Below, piece by piece: positions 44,801 to 54,529 of a stretch of DNA of 64,000 nucleotides. The DNA is from Eublepharis macularius (Eukaryota > Chordata > Lepidosauria > Squamata > Eublepharidae). The translations under genes and the position numbers were made by a program. Every line of letters starts with the position of its first letter. Positions within the stretch are counted from its first letter, which is position 1. The notes under the pieces were generated by a model. It was not told the origin of the DNA. It saw nothing but the letters and a program-made list of their open reading frames with translations, and made no database searches. The DNA lies in the NCBI RefSeq assembly GCF_028583425.1, contig NC_072796.1, positions 143,787,464 through 143,851,463 of the forward strand, given 5' to 3'.

Positions 44801-47800
44801 CGCAAATGCGCAAATGTGCAGGTATGCGAATACGCAGCGTCAACTTTTGTGCATTTGTGCATTTGTGCAAACGTGCGACTGCGCAAATGGCGCCCGGTTT
44901 TAAAAAAAAAATTAAGGGAATATTGTTGCCGGCCAGCCGACAAAGGAAGGAGGAAAAGGGGAGGGCCTCTCCACGGCGACGAAGTGTCCAGAAGTGTGCA
45001 AACCCGCAATACGGCGTTCACACCGTCCACTTCTGGAGCGCAACACAGCGCCATGAACCGGAGGTAAGCAGGGACGGGACATTACGGGTTTTTACGAGTG
45101 AGGTCGCTGGAAAAGCGAAAGCACTCGCTTTACTTGTGCCCGTCTGGAATCGGCCCTGGTGCTGCAGGGGGAGTTGGAGCAAACCCTCCCATCCAGGTTG
45201 TTGGTGGCGGCCTACCTCGGGTTGCCAGGCCCCCCTGTCCTCCCAGTAGGAGGTGGGGGACCCGGCACGTACCTTCCCCCTTTCTTCCAGGAAGTGATGT
45301 CATCGTGCGGGCCACGGCTGCCCCCGGGAGCGATCTTGCGCTCCACAGCAGCCAGATCGGTCCCGTGGGAGTGCGCAGCACTGCCTGGGAGCATGCCCCC
45401 GGGAGGCGTGTTCCTCCTCCACCGGCCAGGTAAGCAGGGGCAGGGGGTGGAGGGGGGGGCAGGGGATTCCCCCATCCCCAGCGGGAGACTGGCAACCCGA
45501 GGCCTACCCAACCCGCCCAGTGGTCAAGCAAGACTTGGTGCGGCTGCAGAGTTCTGACACCTGGGAGGGGAGCTTCAATCAAAAGGAACAGGGACGCTCT
45601 TGTGAGGCCGTTCCTTCCCACTGCAACCTGCCCCCGTGCCTTCTGCTGCTTCTTACCTTTGGATGGTTTTTTCAGGATCACAGACGTGGCTTGCCTATCT
45701 GCCTCTCCACGCTCCTTTGCCTTGGGCTCCTTTGCCTTGGGCTCGGTAGTCTGTGGCTTTGCCCCTGTGTCTGTGCCTTGCGCCTGTGTCTGGTGTGGAG
45801 TGGACTGGGGAGAGGAGGGGAATATGAAATATGGTGCAGGAGACTGGGGGCCCAGCATCTCCGTAGTCAGAGCGCCTGGGGAGGGTGGCGGGATCTTTCT
45901 CGCTGGAGGCTGGGAGGTGTCAGGGCTGTATGCTAAGCCAGAAGGTGAAAAGCTCTGCATGTAGTTGGGGGAGAAAGGCACGTAACCTTGTTGCGGGGTG
46001 CGTGGAGAGTCGTAGTCGCTCTGGGAAGCCTGGCCACTAGAAGAAGAGGCTGAAATGTCCTGTGGGGAGGCGGGATGAGAGGGCTTCACAGCAGGGCTGA
46101 AGGTGACACCCGCTCGCGGCAACTGTGGGGTGTTAGGCAAAGACAAGCCGGGGGAATGGGGGCTGCTTGGAGGGCTTCCCGGGCCATAGGAGGAGCCGGC
46201 TGCTTCTGACCGCTGGTTTCCAGGCACAGTTGAGCTGGATGAAAAATCCTGCGAAGACGCATCTGCATCCGAAGAGTTGCCACTTTGATGGCTCCTCCCA
46301 CTCATGGCAGAGTCAGCCAGGCTGCCTTGCGGGAGGTGGGGGTGGAAGGGGATGGCACAGTCCACACAGTAGCCCCGGCCGCCAAGTCTGGACCCTTGAG
46401 AGCTGCTCCGGAAGCTGAATTCCTGGCTAGAATTGTCGGGCGAGATATAGCCAGCGCCGCCTGCAAGGAGGAATGGAGAGAGAGCCTCCAATGAGTCTTT
46501 GGCTACAGGCCCCAAACAGCATTTGGCCTCTCTCGCCCCTCACAGCTTTTCAGGACCCAAAGGACAGGGTGCCCATTGGCACACCGAGCGGCAGCAGCCA
46601 TTTGGTTTGAGCAGGTGGCCAACTGTTGTACCTTCGCCAACCTTCTGGATTGTCCAGTTCCCCAATTTTACATTTTTCATCTATTCCTTTGCCACGTGTG
46701 AGGTTGTTTGAGGTGGCTGACAATGATATGCAACGAATCAGAACACTCGAAGCAGTCAACAAAATAAAAGCAACGGAATAATCACAAAAGAGCCCAGACT
46801 CACAAAAGGAACAATGATCAACAACATTTTGGCTAGCCCAGCCAGCCGAGTGTGCCTCGCTCAGCCAGGCCTCTGCCTCCACCCCACCCCCTTCTCCTCT
46901 CCAGGTTTCTCTGGGATGGACTTGGCAGCCGGGTCTCTGGTGCTGGCACACCCCGGTGTGATTGGCTTGTGGTGAGGGAGGAGGGATTCTTCCTGGCACT
47001 CAACTGGCCCCTTGCCCTGCTGGTGGGTCGTATCATCAGGTCTCTCACAGAGGTCTCCAGACCATTGTCGAGTCGAGTGGCTTGGAATGCTCCTGTTCCC
47101 CCACATCAGACACCCCCAGAGTGGTGTCCATGGGCACCAGAATGCCCGCCAAAGTTCCCTGGCTCCCGCTTGCTTCCCCCAACCCTGAATCCTCCCTTAT
47201 GTCTTTTAATTCCCTTCTTCCCCTTTGCAAATGTAAGTATGAGAAGGGCTGAGCAAAGAGGAGAAGAATGAAGAATTCATGTCACCCCAGCCTCAGCCCA
47301 GTTTCTGTTCACCCGTCATGAGCCAGGGACTATTTCTTTTCACAGAGTGGCTTAATTGTTTGTGAGGAGGTGGAGGCTGCTTGGAGGGTTGTTTCCCACA
47401 CATCCGAACAATACAGCGCACTGCCGCTGGCAGCGTTTTGGGCACGTATGCGCTCCAGGGGTCTGATGGGAGTCCAGGAGCTGATGTCACCTCTGGACAG
47501 CCAAGCATTTAAGAAAAGAATGGCCGACGAGTCAGTCGGCCTGTTAGTAAACATAAACACTTCCAAAGACCCCTCACGGCTTGTGGTGCTCATCTAAGCC
47601 CATGTTATTGGCACTATTTCACACTGAGTGCATTTTCTCACAGCCTCATGGAAGTCCACCCACATCATTTAATTGCCTCACCCCACCTTCTGTTACTCTG
47701 AGGAGAAGCCATTTCCTGTCCTATACAGCTGGAAAAGCTTCTGCAAGGCAAAATTCTCAAAACGCCCCAAAGCGCCCCCAGGCTCACCAGGGGTGGGGGG

Positions 47801-50800
47801 CCCCTGCCTTTGACCCTTGAGGGTGAAGAGAGAGAGAGCAGAGCGTGGGGCCAGATGGAGACACATCCGCAAGAGGGCTGGGAGAGAAGGCAGTGATGAC
47901 ACACAAAATTGCCACATGGGTTCATGCAAGGAGAGGCAGTCCTTTCAGAATGTGGGGCCCAGTTCTGGAAGGGCTTTCAAGGTAGGAACCAGCACCTTGG
48001 ACCAGGAAGCAAGCAAGCAGAGCAATGATTTCGAGATGGTAGAGGTACATGCCAAGTGGCTCAGAGCAGATGACAGTCAGGGCCAACAGCCATTTCCAGG
48101 TGGCCTCCAGGCCACTCCACATACACTGTGTAGCAGTCGTCTAGGCCTGAGGGACTCACAGTGGGTCACCTTGGCTAACTGCACGGAGTTAGATAAAACT
48201 GCAAGGAATTGTTTTGGCCACCATACAGCCTTGTTTTTCTTGTGGAAAAGCTGAGCCCAACAGAACTCCTCAGCCGGGTCTGTGAAGGACAGACTCACCT
48301 CCTCAAGGGTGGGCACCGCAGTCCTGTCCACAGCACCAGCCTTGCCAACCAGCATCACGTCTGTTTTTTCTGGACTGTTTCAGTTTGTTCTCCCTCAGCC
48401 ACTTGACCATGGCAGACAGACATGGGCCTAGAACAGAAAGAGCTGCTTGTGGAGCCTTGTCGAAGAAATGTATGGCTGGGGGCCGTCCCATTTGGGCACG
48501 CAGGGGTGACAGTGCAGAGCCCAAGGAGCCCCCCTCCCCCAGATTTAGAACCCCAGCAATGAATACCCCTGGGAATGTGGACAGAAAGAAGACTTCGGCC
48601 TTCCCCGTGCCATTCTGCTAACCTCTCCTGCCCTCACCAAATGCTTCAGTATTGAGCGACCGACTGGCAAAAGCAGCTGGGCGCTCAGCCACATCCCAAA
48701 GATTAGGAACACCTTTCTTAATGTCCGGGCAGGAGTTGTCTACAGAGAACCAAAGCCACTTCCGCTCTGTGGACAGGTCTGATGGCAGAGAGGGAAAAAA
48801 CAAAGGGCAGAACTGATTATGCGGGAAATCTGGGCGTTTCTCTGCTCCCTGCCCCCCACATTCTTCATTACTTTCTCTAGGACCGCAGCCAGCCTGATGG
48901 TTTCTCCTCAAGAGAAGGGTTCTTCATCAAAGGAGGAGATACGGCCTTTGGGTCAAAGACTTTGGGTGGCCCTCCTCTATTATAGAAGCACTGATGATTT
49001 TCAACGCCTTATTCCAGGACGAGCCAGGGTCTGAACTGTATGTGGCAGCCTTCAGACCATTAGATCCAGAGGAGTTAGCTGTGTTAGTCTGTAGTTGCAA
49101 AGTAGTAAAAAGTCCAGTGACACCTTTAAGACTAACCAACTTTATTGAGGCATAAGCTTTTGAGAACCACAGCTGTCTTCATCAGATGCATCATCAGCTT
49201 TTGAGAACCACAGCTCTCTTTGTCAGTATTAAAGGTGCTACTGGATTTTTAACTATTTTTCAGACCATTAGTCCACCAAGGTCAGTAAGATCTACTGAAG
49301 GACTGGGGGCATGGCTTGGAGTAGTTCTAGAATCAATAGTAACCTACCAAGCATCAGAAGGTGCCCAGGATACCTTTTACCAACGGAGTCTGGTTCCCCA
49401 ACTGCAGCCTTCCCTGGAGAAAGCTGACTACTGTAATGCAGTGCATGTGGGGCTACCCTTAAAGGTGGTTCAGGAGCTTTCACGTCCAAACCGCAGCAGG
49501 TGGGGTCATTACAGACACCCACTGGAGTGACCATAAGAAGACCCATTGTTATACCCTCTTTACTTGCTTCCAGTCTGTTTTCAGGCTCAGTTCAAGGTGC
49601 TGGTTTTGACCAAGTTCTAAACGGATTAGTCCCAGAGTGCCCGGAGAACTGCCTCCACCTGTATCAACCAACCCAAGTCTTGAGGCTGGTCCAGAGGACC
49701 TTCCTCTGGGAAACAGTCGTAGCAGAGGTTCAGCTGGTGGGAACCCAAGGTTGGTCTTTTTTTGAGTGTTGCCCACAACTTTGGAAACCACCCCCCTTAG
49801 GAACTGGGAATGACTGCTTCTTTAATGGGCTCCCAGAGGTTTTGAAGACCTTCTCTTTTCCGGTGGGCCTTTGAATTAAACTAATAAAAATGGTGCGCCT
49901 CTATGGGGAATCTGACTTGTACTGATTTTACTACATTCAAACTGATTTTCTATTACATTATACTGCTTCTTAATTGACTTTTTATTGTATTTTATTCCTT
50001 GCAGCTAGTTGAAGAGTTGTCTATAAGCAAACTGAAATAAATGAAAAGATGGCATGTGGCGGCTATGCAGCTGCAGGCAGTCTTGACACAGAGAGAATTC
50101 AGGCCTGGGAGGGAGACGGACTCGGTTGCCCGGAATGATTATCTTTGCCAGGAGAGCGACCAGGGGAGGGCGTCCCTCTTGATTCTCCTGCCCCTCTCTG
50201 TGGCCTTCGATGCCATCGGCCACGGAGCGCCCCCCCCCGGAGAGGCTGGCTGGGTTGGGAGTGGGGCACTGCACTTCAGTGGGCCCGTCTTATTTGGCTG
50301 GCTGATTCCAGGAGGTGGCGCTGGGACTGCTGCGTGGCCCCGTGGCATTTAGGCTACGGGGGTCCTGCAGGGTTCCATCTTGTGTCCCCCCCCCACTGTT
50401 TAACATCTGCATGAAACCAATCTGATCACATCCAGATTAAATTGCTGTATTGTAGCCTACAAGGAATAGCCTTGGAAAACTGTAAATTTCAGTTTAAATT
50501 TCCTTGGAAAACTATAAATTTCTGGTGAAATTGTGGCAGCCAAGTTATTGTCAGGGGTAGATACGGAGATTATGCCACTCTGGTGTGGAAAGATCTGCCT
50601 GGGTTGTCTTTCCGGTTCTGGGCACAACTCAAAGGGTGGTTCTTCGCTCCAAGGCCCTAAATGTCATGCAGCCAGGGCATATGACGGGCATGTCTCCCGC
50701 CGTGCTGTCCCGCGTGCCAGCTGAGGAGAGCTTCCCAAGCCACGCACCCCGTGGCCCCCCCTTCAGAGGAAAAGTGGGTGGCCCGCTCCATACAGAGCAT

Positions 50801-53800
50801 TTCCATTGGTGCCGCCTTGCCTTTGGCTTGTCTGGCACCCACCATGCCATCTTTCTTTTACCTAGGCATGGGGCACCCCAGTCCTGAGGGCTGCTGTGGT
50901 GGTGGCTGGCTGCAAGCCTCATAGCAACACTGCTGGTCAGCTCCCTGTGGACATGCCGTGTGTGCGTGTGCGTGTGTGTGCGTGCGTGCGTGCGCGGAGA
51001 CAACTCGGGCCCCTCCACCAGATAAAGACCCAAAGTGGGCATTCCAGAGCAACCCGGGCAACACCAATCATGGGGTGGAAGCCAATGGCACGCCTCTGAT
51101 TGGCAGCCAGTCAGCGCTTGCCAGTGCAGCCCTGCCTCCTTGATGCCAGTATCTTCGGATGGATTGCACAGCTGACTGAGTTTCAGTGGAGCCAAGTTGC
51201 CAGCAACACGTGAGAGAAAGGCTGGGGGAAACCCATAGCGGCCACACCACGGGCCAAGCAGGCACCTGCAAGGGAGGAATGCCGTCGGGTATGAGGCGTT
51301 CCACTGAAGCTCTGGCGCCACCCCCAGCCTTATGGGGCCGGGCAAGGAACATCACAAAGGCAGCCATGGCTCAGTGTGCTTTGTGCAGAATTTTTCTTTT
51401 CAAGTGGCATGGCAATGGGAAATGACCACTGGCAGTCTTCATCCAAAAGTGAACAACCGCAAGAAGATCCAGGGACTCAAAGCAACTTGCACCCTCCATA
51501 TTATCCTAACAACCATCCTGTGAGGGAGGCTGGGCGGAGAGAGAGTGACATGGCCCAGGTTAGCCAGCCAGCTTCCACGGCCGAGGGGGGAATGGAACCC
51601 CCCCCCGGGTCTCCCAGACCCGGGTCCGACACACCACGTGAGGTGTTTGGAGGGAGAAGTGGGGGTCAAAGGCTCTGCTTTGGGTTGATTTGAGGGTCGG
51701 AAGACTGCGCTTGTCAGCCAGCTGTCCTCAGAGTGGGATTTGTCTCGTGGGGATCCTCAGGACTCACAGCACGGTCCTGAGGAGGGACACCCAAGCCGCT
51801 GTTACGCCGGTGTACTTCAGAGGGGTGCTGGCACAGAGCCCCACAGCTGCTGCCTGTCCGAAGGTGACATTTTGCCCAGCAGGCACAGTGCACACCACGC
51901 AGCAGCACGGCATCTGGGAAGCTGTGGAGGCAGCGTCTCGCAGAGGATGGGGACACCTCCAGCCCCTCGGCCACAACTGCCTGGCATGAGCCTGGAGTGA
52001 AGAACTGGAAAGCGGCACTGGAAAGATAGCAGCAGGGGGCATGGGAGGGAGGGGTGAAGGGGGGAGGTAGCTGCGAACAGGGCTTTATTCCAGCTGGAAC
52101 GCTGTGGAACGGCATTCCGGCACCGCTTAAAAATACCCATGTAACTGATGGGTCTTTGGCCAGGATCTGGTCACTGCTGGGCGGGGAAGGGCTCCCTCGT
52201 GCAGCAGCAGCCCGTTCCAGGCCGATTCGGGCCCGTTTCAGGCCTGTTTCGGCCCAATTCGGGCCCAAAATGGCGAAGATCAGGCCACTGCTGGGTGGGG
52301 GTGAGTTCCTCTGCATAGCAGCAGCCCGTTCCAAGCCAATTCGGGCCTGATCCAGGCTGTTTTGGGCCCAAAATGGCCAGGATCGGGCTGCTGCCAGGCA
52401 GGGGAGTGCTCTCCCACGTGGTCTCAGGTAGATGAGCCATTCAGGACATTCTGAAGTAGCCTGACAGTAGCCAGACAGCCAGTACCTTTCCCCACCCTAC
52501 AGCCTGGCCTGAAACTAGACAGAAACAGGTCCAGAGCTATCCAGAAAGTGATCCAGAAAGACCCGGAGTTGTTCTGCAGCTGCTCTGCCTATCATTTTGC
52601 TTAGAAAGGACAGATTAGAGATTGGGCCAGAATTGGCTCCGTCATTCCGTAGAGGTGGTTTTTAAAGTGACAGATTGATAAGTGCCTCTTTGCACGGCTC
52701 AGGAAAAGCACCCTGCGTCAGTGACTGATCAGTGATCGGCCCCAGGGACTCACGAATGTGTTCCACCCGTGATTTCAGCAGGCCAGATGGACAAGGATCC
52801 AGAGCACCCGGGGGTGGGGGGGCGGGGTGCACAGATCCTGTCAGCTTCCATCCCGGTAACTCGATCAAAATGATCCATAAATGCATCAGGCGTTGCATTA
52901 CACATTTCTTCTGTCTGAGCTGTATGAGAACCAGCATCTAAATCAGAATGAATGCGAGAGTTTATCAGCACTGATGAAGAAGCAGAGGAGGCCGGAGACC
53001 TCGCAGCAGCATCTCTTGGGATGGGGTGGAGGTTAGATGAGCAGGGGACACGTTTCAGATCACCAGCTCATCTGAAAACTCCCATCTCCCGATCTTTCAG
53101 CTCCCATCAGGACTGAAATAGAACATTCATCAAACATCCTTCAGGCCAATTTGGATGTCTGAATGAACACCACCAAGCAACACTCACCTTGCATGCCGGA
53201 GTCCGGTGTGCCTGGGGCCCTGAGGCGGAAAGGGGGTGACTGGAGGTTGAGTCGTGCGACTGGAGCATCCTGGAATGGTGGGGGGGATTGGAACTGTTGC
53301 ATGCGTACGGCACGGGGGGCTTGCGGGGCCTGCCCGATACCTACAGACCCCGGCGTGAGTGGGGGAGGAGTGAACATCTGAGGAGTATGGGCGGAAAGAG
53401 GCGTCGAGTCAAGCCTGAGCGGGATCTGCCCCATAAAAACCGGCCCTGCGCCCACAGGGGTGACGGGAGGAGAGGAGAGTTGCGGTGCAGGTAGCCGGAA
53501 GCTGGTATTGGGGTCCAGGAACGCTGCCGGCCCTCCGAATTGATCTGTGGGATTGAAGACACACAGGGAGAGCCTGGTCAGGGCGCCGCTCTTGCCTGCC
53601 CTCGGCCCCCCAGCCTTTGGCTTCGATTGAGTGGGGCCCGAGCACCAGCCCGCCCTCCGTGGCCACCCGCTCTTGGGACCAGGGGCTCTGCCCACAGCTC
53701 CCCTTCCTGGGGATACCTTGGCCATCCAGCCGGGTGGACTCATAGAGCGGCGACAGGGCGGAGCCGTCACTGAACTGGCTGCGGAGGACGTTCTTGAGGT

Positions 53801-53906
53801 CATGGTTCTCCAACAGCAGCTGCACCATCTGTTTCAGCTCCTCGTTCTCCGCGGCCAGCACTTGGATCTCCCTCCTCAGGTCGTCGGTGTTACTGTAACC
53901 TGCCAT
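36684..53906 (-). CDS. SPATC1: Speriolin, spermatogenesis and centriole associated 1 (five coding exons, spliced)
   Basis: The coding segments, in transcription order, are 53906-53717, 53544-53188, 46460-45657, 40117-39978 and 37007-36684. Each intron starts GT and ends AG. The phases 1-1-1-0 fit at every junction, creating Asp, Gly and Asp codons across the first three. The total is 1,815 nt, or 604 residues plus stop, close to the roughly 590 aa I recall for mammalian speriolin. Residues 1-45 form a leucine-rich coiled coil ([19 protein letters not shown]), the family's N-terminal domain. Residues 64-450 are low-complexity Pro/Ser/Gln. Residues 451-604 are the conserved C-terminal domain, with [44 protein letters not shown] and a final DGKPLFIW. 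Speriolin is a spermatocyte and sperm centrosomal protein reported to bind CDC20. The ATG at 53904-53906 is the first in frame in exon 1; an upstream TTG was discounted. The 5'UTR and promoter are not resolved. Introns are 172, 6,727, 5,539 and 2,970 bp and repeat-rich. Confidence 0.93.
37030..37215 (+). mobile_element. SINE in SPATC1 intron 4, absent from the duplicate
   Basis: AGTGTGGTGTAAGTGGGTAC head, CCCACTCTGCCATGAAGC, GGTGGCCTTAGGCCAATC, GTTGTTGTGAGGATAAAATA and GGGGAAAGCCATGTAATC. It sits 23 nt from the exon 5 acceptor. The matching place at about 63,350 lacks it. Confidence 0.7.
38561..38714. repeat. Near-perfect hairpin, 69-bp arms and 16-nt loop
   Basis: The left arm 38561-38629 (AAAATGGTCACATGG...) pairs with 38646-38714 with two mismatches. 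It sits inside a larger repeat (about 38,360-38,750) whose outer ends (GGAGGTGGCGGGACTC, and GTGCCGGAACTCCGTTCC on the right) look like an imperfect outer inverted repeat. It lies in SPATC1 intron 4. Confidence 0.85.
38872..38899 (+). repeat. CA dinucleotide repeat
   Basis: Fourteen CA units preceded by a CT run; SPATC1 intron 4. Confidence 0.9.
39248..39285 (+). repeat. CATT tetranucleotide repeat
   Basis: About nine units of the tetranucleotide; SPATC1 intron 4. Confidence 0.9.
39880..39900 (+). repeat. CTG trinucleotide repeat
   Basis: Six CTG units in SPATC1 intron 4, about 80 nt downstream of the exon 4 donor. Confidence 0.8.
39978..40117 (-). CDS. SPATC1: SPATC1 coding exon 4 (start of conserved C-terminal domain)
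   Basis: The acceptor is CTCCTTTCAG and the donor GACAG|GTGAGG. Its 46 full codons include [17 protein letters not shown] and [13 protein letters not shown], the most conserved part of the speriolin family and the strongest basis for the gene name. The exon ends in phase 0. Confidence 0.93.
41081..41271. mobile_element. 191-bp Harbinger-like fold-back MITE
   Basis: GGCCGTTTCCACGCTACTCA at the left is the exact complement of the right end, with the first 39 bp perfect and the palindrome continuing to a centre near 41,175 (GAGTTTTGCGCGACATTGCG). The centre resembles that of the 59,029 element. Flanks ACG and TTG do not form a clean duplication. It lies in SPATC1 intron 3. Confidence 0.7.
42885..43078. 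repeat. Second array of the same minisatellite
   Basis: CGGATCAGG, GGGGAAGTGCTCCCTTGCGC, CAGCCTGTTCCAGGCCAATT and a second partial unit with TTGGGCCGCTGCTAGGCGGG. Same unit as 52,162. SPATC1 intron 3. Confidence 0.7.
43125..43326. repeat. Near-perfect hairpin, 94-bp arms and 14-nt loop
   Basis: The left arm 43125-43218 pairs with 43233-43326. I count three mismatches, all C/T-type changes that still allow G-U pairing in RNA. The outer ends are GAGCCAAGCTACAAG and its complement. It is probably a hAT-like or similar fold-back MITE, in SPATC1 intron 3. Confidence 0.85.
43625..44520 (+). mobile_element. L2-type LINE fragment, split by a tRNA-derived SINE
   Basis: The plus strand reads [19 protein letters not shown], then [16 protein letters not shown], with stops, followed after 44,060 by the L2 3' region (GGGAGAGGGCCTTCTTGGT) and an AT-rich tail to about 44,520. 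A SINE at about 43,858-44,056 separates the two parts. In SPATC1 intron 3. Confidence 0.65.
43858..44056 (+). mobile_element. SINE inserted in an L2 fragment
   Basis: CAGGCAATGTAGGGTAGAGG, CCCACTCTGCCAGGGAGG, CCGGGTGACCTTGGCCAGTC and GGAGAAAGGTGGGGGAGAAA. L2 sequence lies on both sides. Confidence 0.6.
44560..45155. mobile_element. 596-bp Harbinger-like inverted-repeat element, CTG duplication
   Basis: Terminal inverted repeats GGCCGATTCCAGATGG and CCGTCTGGAATCGGCC, flanked by CTG on both sides (44557-44559 and 45156-45158). A CWG 3-bp duplication is known for some vertebrate PIF/Harbinger elements. The interior is rich in TGCGCAAATG-type units (44,795-44,890) with no transposase frame. It lies in SPATC1 intron 3. 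Confidence 0.7.
45222..45505. mobile_element. Second MITE-like repeat family
   Basis: GGGTTGCCAGGCCCCCCTGT at the left and GGGAGACTGGCAACCCGA at the right are inverted termini. The interior has AGGAAGTGATGTCATCGTGC and CGTTCCTCCTCCACCGGCC-like text. GC-rich and non-coding. Part of the long minus frame that runs on from SPATC1 exon 3 is just this repeat. Confidence 0.55.
45657..46460 (-). CDS. SPATC1: SPATC1 coding exon 3 (Ser/Pro-rich central region)
   Basis: The acceptor is CCTCCTTGCAG and the donor AAAG|GTAAGAAG. It encodes 267 full codons of Ser/Pro-rich sequence with repeated SPxxP-like motifs, ending in a Lys-rich stretch ([13 protein letters not shown], then ILKKPSK). The open frame continues past the donor down to 45,130, but the strong donor and the phase match to exon 4 show that this extension is intronic. 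Confidence 0.88.
46461..47929. other. SPATC1: SPATC1 intron 2, anonymous part
   Basis: No recognisable repeat or exon between exon 3 and the L2 fragment at 47,930. Confidence 0.5.
47930..48430 (-). mobile_element. L2-type LINE fragment
   Basis: Minus strand, diverged copy of the same region as 500-1,330: GATGCTGGTTGGCAAGGCTG and CAAGGTGCTGGTTCCTACC are the L2 ORF2 end. Full of stops. In SPATC1 intron 2. Confidence 0.55.
49065..49255. repeat. Fold-back interspersed repeat
   Basis: Contains GGAGTTAGCTGTGTTAGTCT, AAGACTAACCAACTTTATTG, GCTTTTGAGAACCACAGCT (twice) and TAAAGGTGCTACTGG. Same family as 19,585. It lies in SPATC1 intron 2. Confidence 0.7.
49270..50035 (+). mobile_element. L2-type LINE fragment (ORF2 end and 3'UTR)
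   Basis: The plus strand gives [20 protein letters not shown] and a body resembling the end of L2 ORF2, followed by an AT-rich tail to about 50,035. In SPATC1 intron 2. Confidence 0.6.
50055..50850 (+). mobile_element. L2-type LINE fragment (RT domain)
   Basis: The plus frame contains [19 protein letters not shown], a decayed form of the L2 RT motif LLDLSAAFDTVDH, then [11 protein letters not shown], the decayed GVPQGSxLSP motif. A second L2-like piece continues to about 50,850. In SPATC1 intron 2. Confidence 0.55.
51480..51635 (-). mobile_element. SINE fragment
   Basis: ATTATCCTAACAACCATCCT, GTGAGGGAGGCTGGGCGGAG and GGGAATGGAACCCCCCCCCG are the complement of the Sauria-like body and B-box. 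Confidence 0.6.
52162..52435. repeat. Minisatellite, about 103-114-bp period, 2.4 copies
   Basis: GATC landmarks at 52164, 52278 and 52381 give periods of 114 and 103. Each unit contains CTGCTGGGCGGGG, AGCAGCAGCCCGTTCCA, GCCGATTCGGGCC and GGGCCCAAAATGGC. It is preceded at 52,080-52,140 by GGAACGGCATTCCGGCACC, the same terminus-like sequence as the 38.4-38.75-kb repeat. SPATC1 intron 2. Confidence 0.75.
52520..53000 (-). mobile_element. L2-type LINE fragment (upstream of RT motifs)
   Basis: The minus frame reads [18 protein letters not shown], then [16 protein letters not shown], matching the L2 segment DPCPSWLLK...ASLxxGxFPxxLKEAxVxPLLKK that precedes the RT core. In SPATC1 intron 2, just downstream of exon 2. 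Confidence 0.55.
53188..53544 (-). CDS. SPATC1: SPATC1 coding exon 2 (Pro-rich linker)
   Basis: The acceptor is a pyrimidine tract ending in CCCACAG and the donor is GCAAG|GTGAGTG. The exon encodes about 118 residues rich in Pro, Gln and Phe (for example [10 protein letters not shown] and FQSPPPFQ), with no catalytic motif, as expected for the disordered middle of speriolin. It ends with one G that completes a Gly codon with exon 3. Confidence 0.88.
53717..53906 (-). CDS. SPATC1: SPATC1 coding exon 1 (N-terminal coiled coil)
   Basis: Sixty-three codons plus one base. It begins [15 protein letters not shown] and carries heptad-like leucines through about residue 45. The ATG has G at -3 and G at +4. 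The donor reads CAAG|GTATCC. The single trailing G joins AT of exon 2 to make an Asp codon, which confirms the junction. Confidence 0.9.
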
Positions 53907-54529
53907 CCCCAAAAGCCCGCCTGGGGGAGTGGAGACTGTGCCACCTGGCAATACCCCAGCCGAGTGGCGTGCAGAGGCCCAGCCAGGGCTTTCAGGCTGC
54001 CCACCAGCTCCTCAGTCCTTGCCACTGCTGGGCAGGCAGGCAGGTCCGGCCTAAGTGTCCTGGGCAGGTATTGTGATGCAAGCGGCCAGGAGTATGCTAT
54101 GGAGTCCTAGGAGCCCTGGACCTTGAGGGGTGGGGGTAAGGCTACGGGGGGAGCATCAGCCATAGTGGCCTCCGCAGCTCTTGCACTGGAGATGTAAAAT
54201 CAGAAGTGCCCTATTGAGGGGGGGGGCAGACTGAGGGCCTCAGGACCCCAACCATGCCCATTGCTCCCAGTTCCATCTGTCCGAAGGGCTCGGTTTTTCC
54301 GGCTGTTCTGCCAGCAGAGCTCTCAGAAGAGGCGCTCTCACCTGGTGGTCTGTGAAAGTCTCTGGGGGTGCGAACTCCACAACCTCCCAGGAGATCGTTT
54401 GGGCTGCAGGTCTGCTCAGCTGCTGCCTGGGCTGGGCTGGGGTCTTCTGTGACGTGAGCAGATTCCCTTGCTAGTGTGCCTGTTATGGAGGGATCCTGCC
54501 TCTTCAATGAACTGCAGCTCTGCAAACCC
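53907..54529. other. Upstream region of SPATC1
   Basis: Should hold the SPATC1 5'UTR and promoter, but no TATA box, X-box or clear CpG island was found. A non-coding first exon further up is possible. Confidence 0.4.

Noticed and set aside
45130..45656. Long minus-strand frame continuing past SPATC1 exon 3
   Set aside because: A strong donor (AAAG|GTAAG) with matching phase ends the exon at 45,657. The rest is intron plus a MITE-like repeat.
53907..53951. N-terminal extension of SPATC1 starting at TTG
   Set aside because: No ATG. The ATG at 53,906 begins a sequence that fits the speriolin N-terminus and has a good context.
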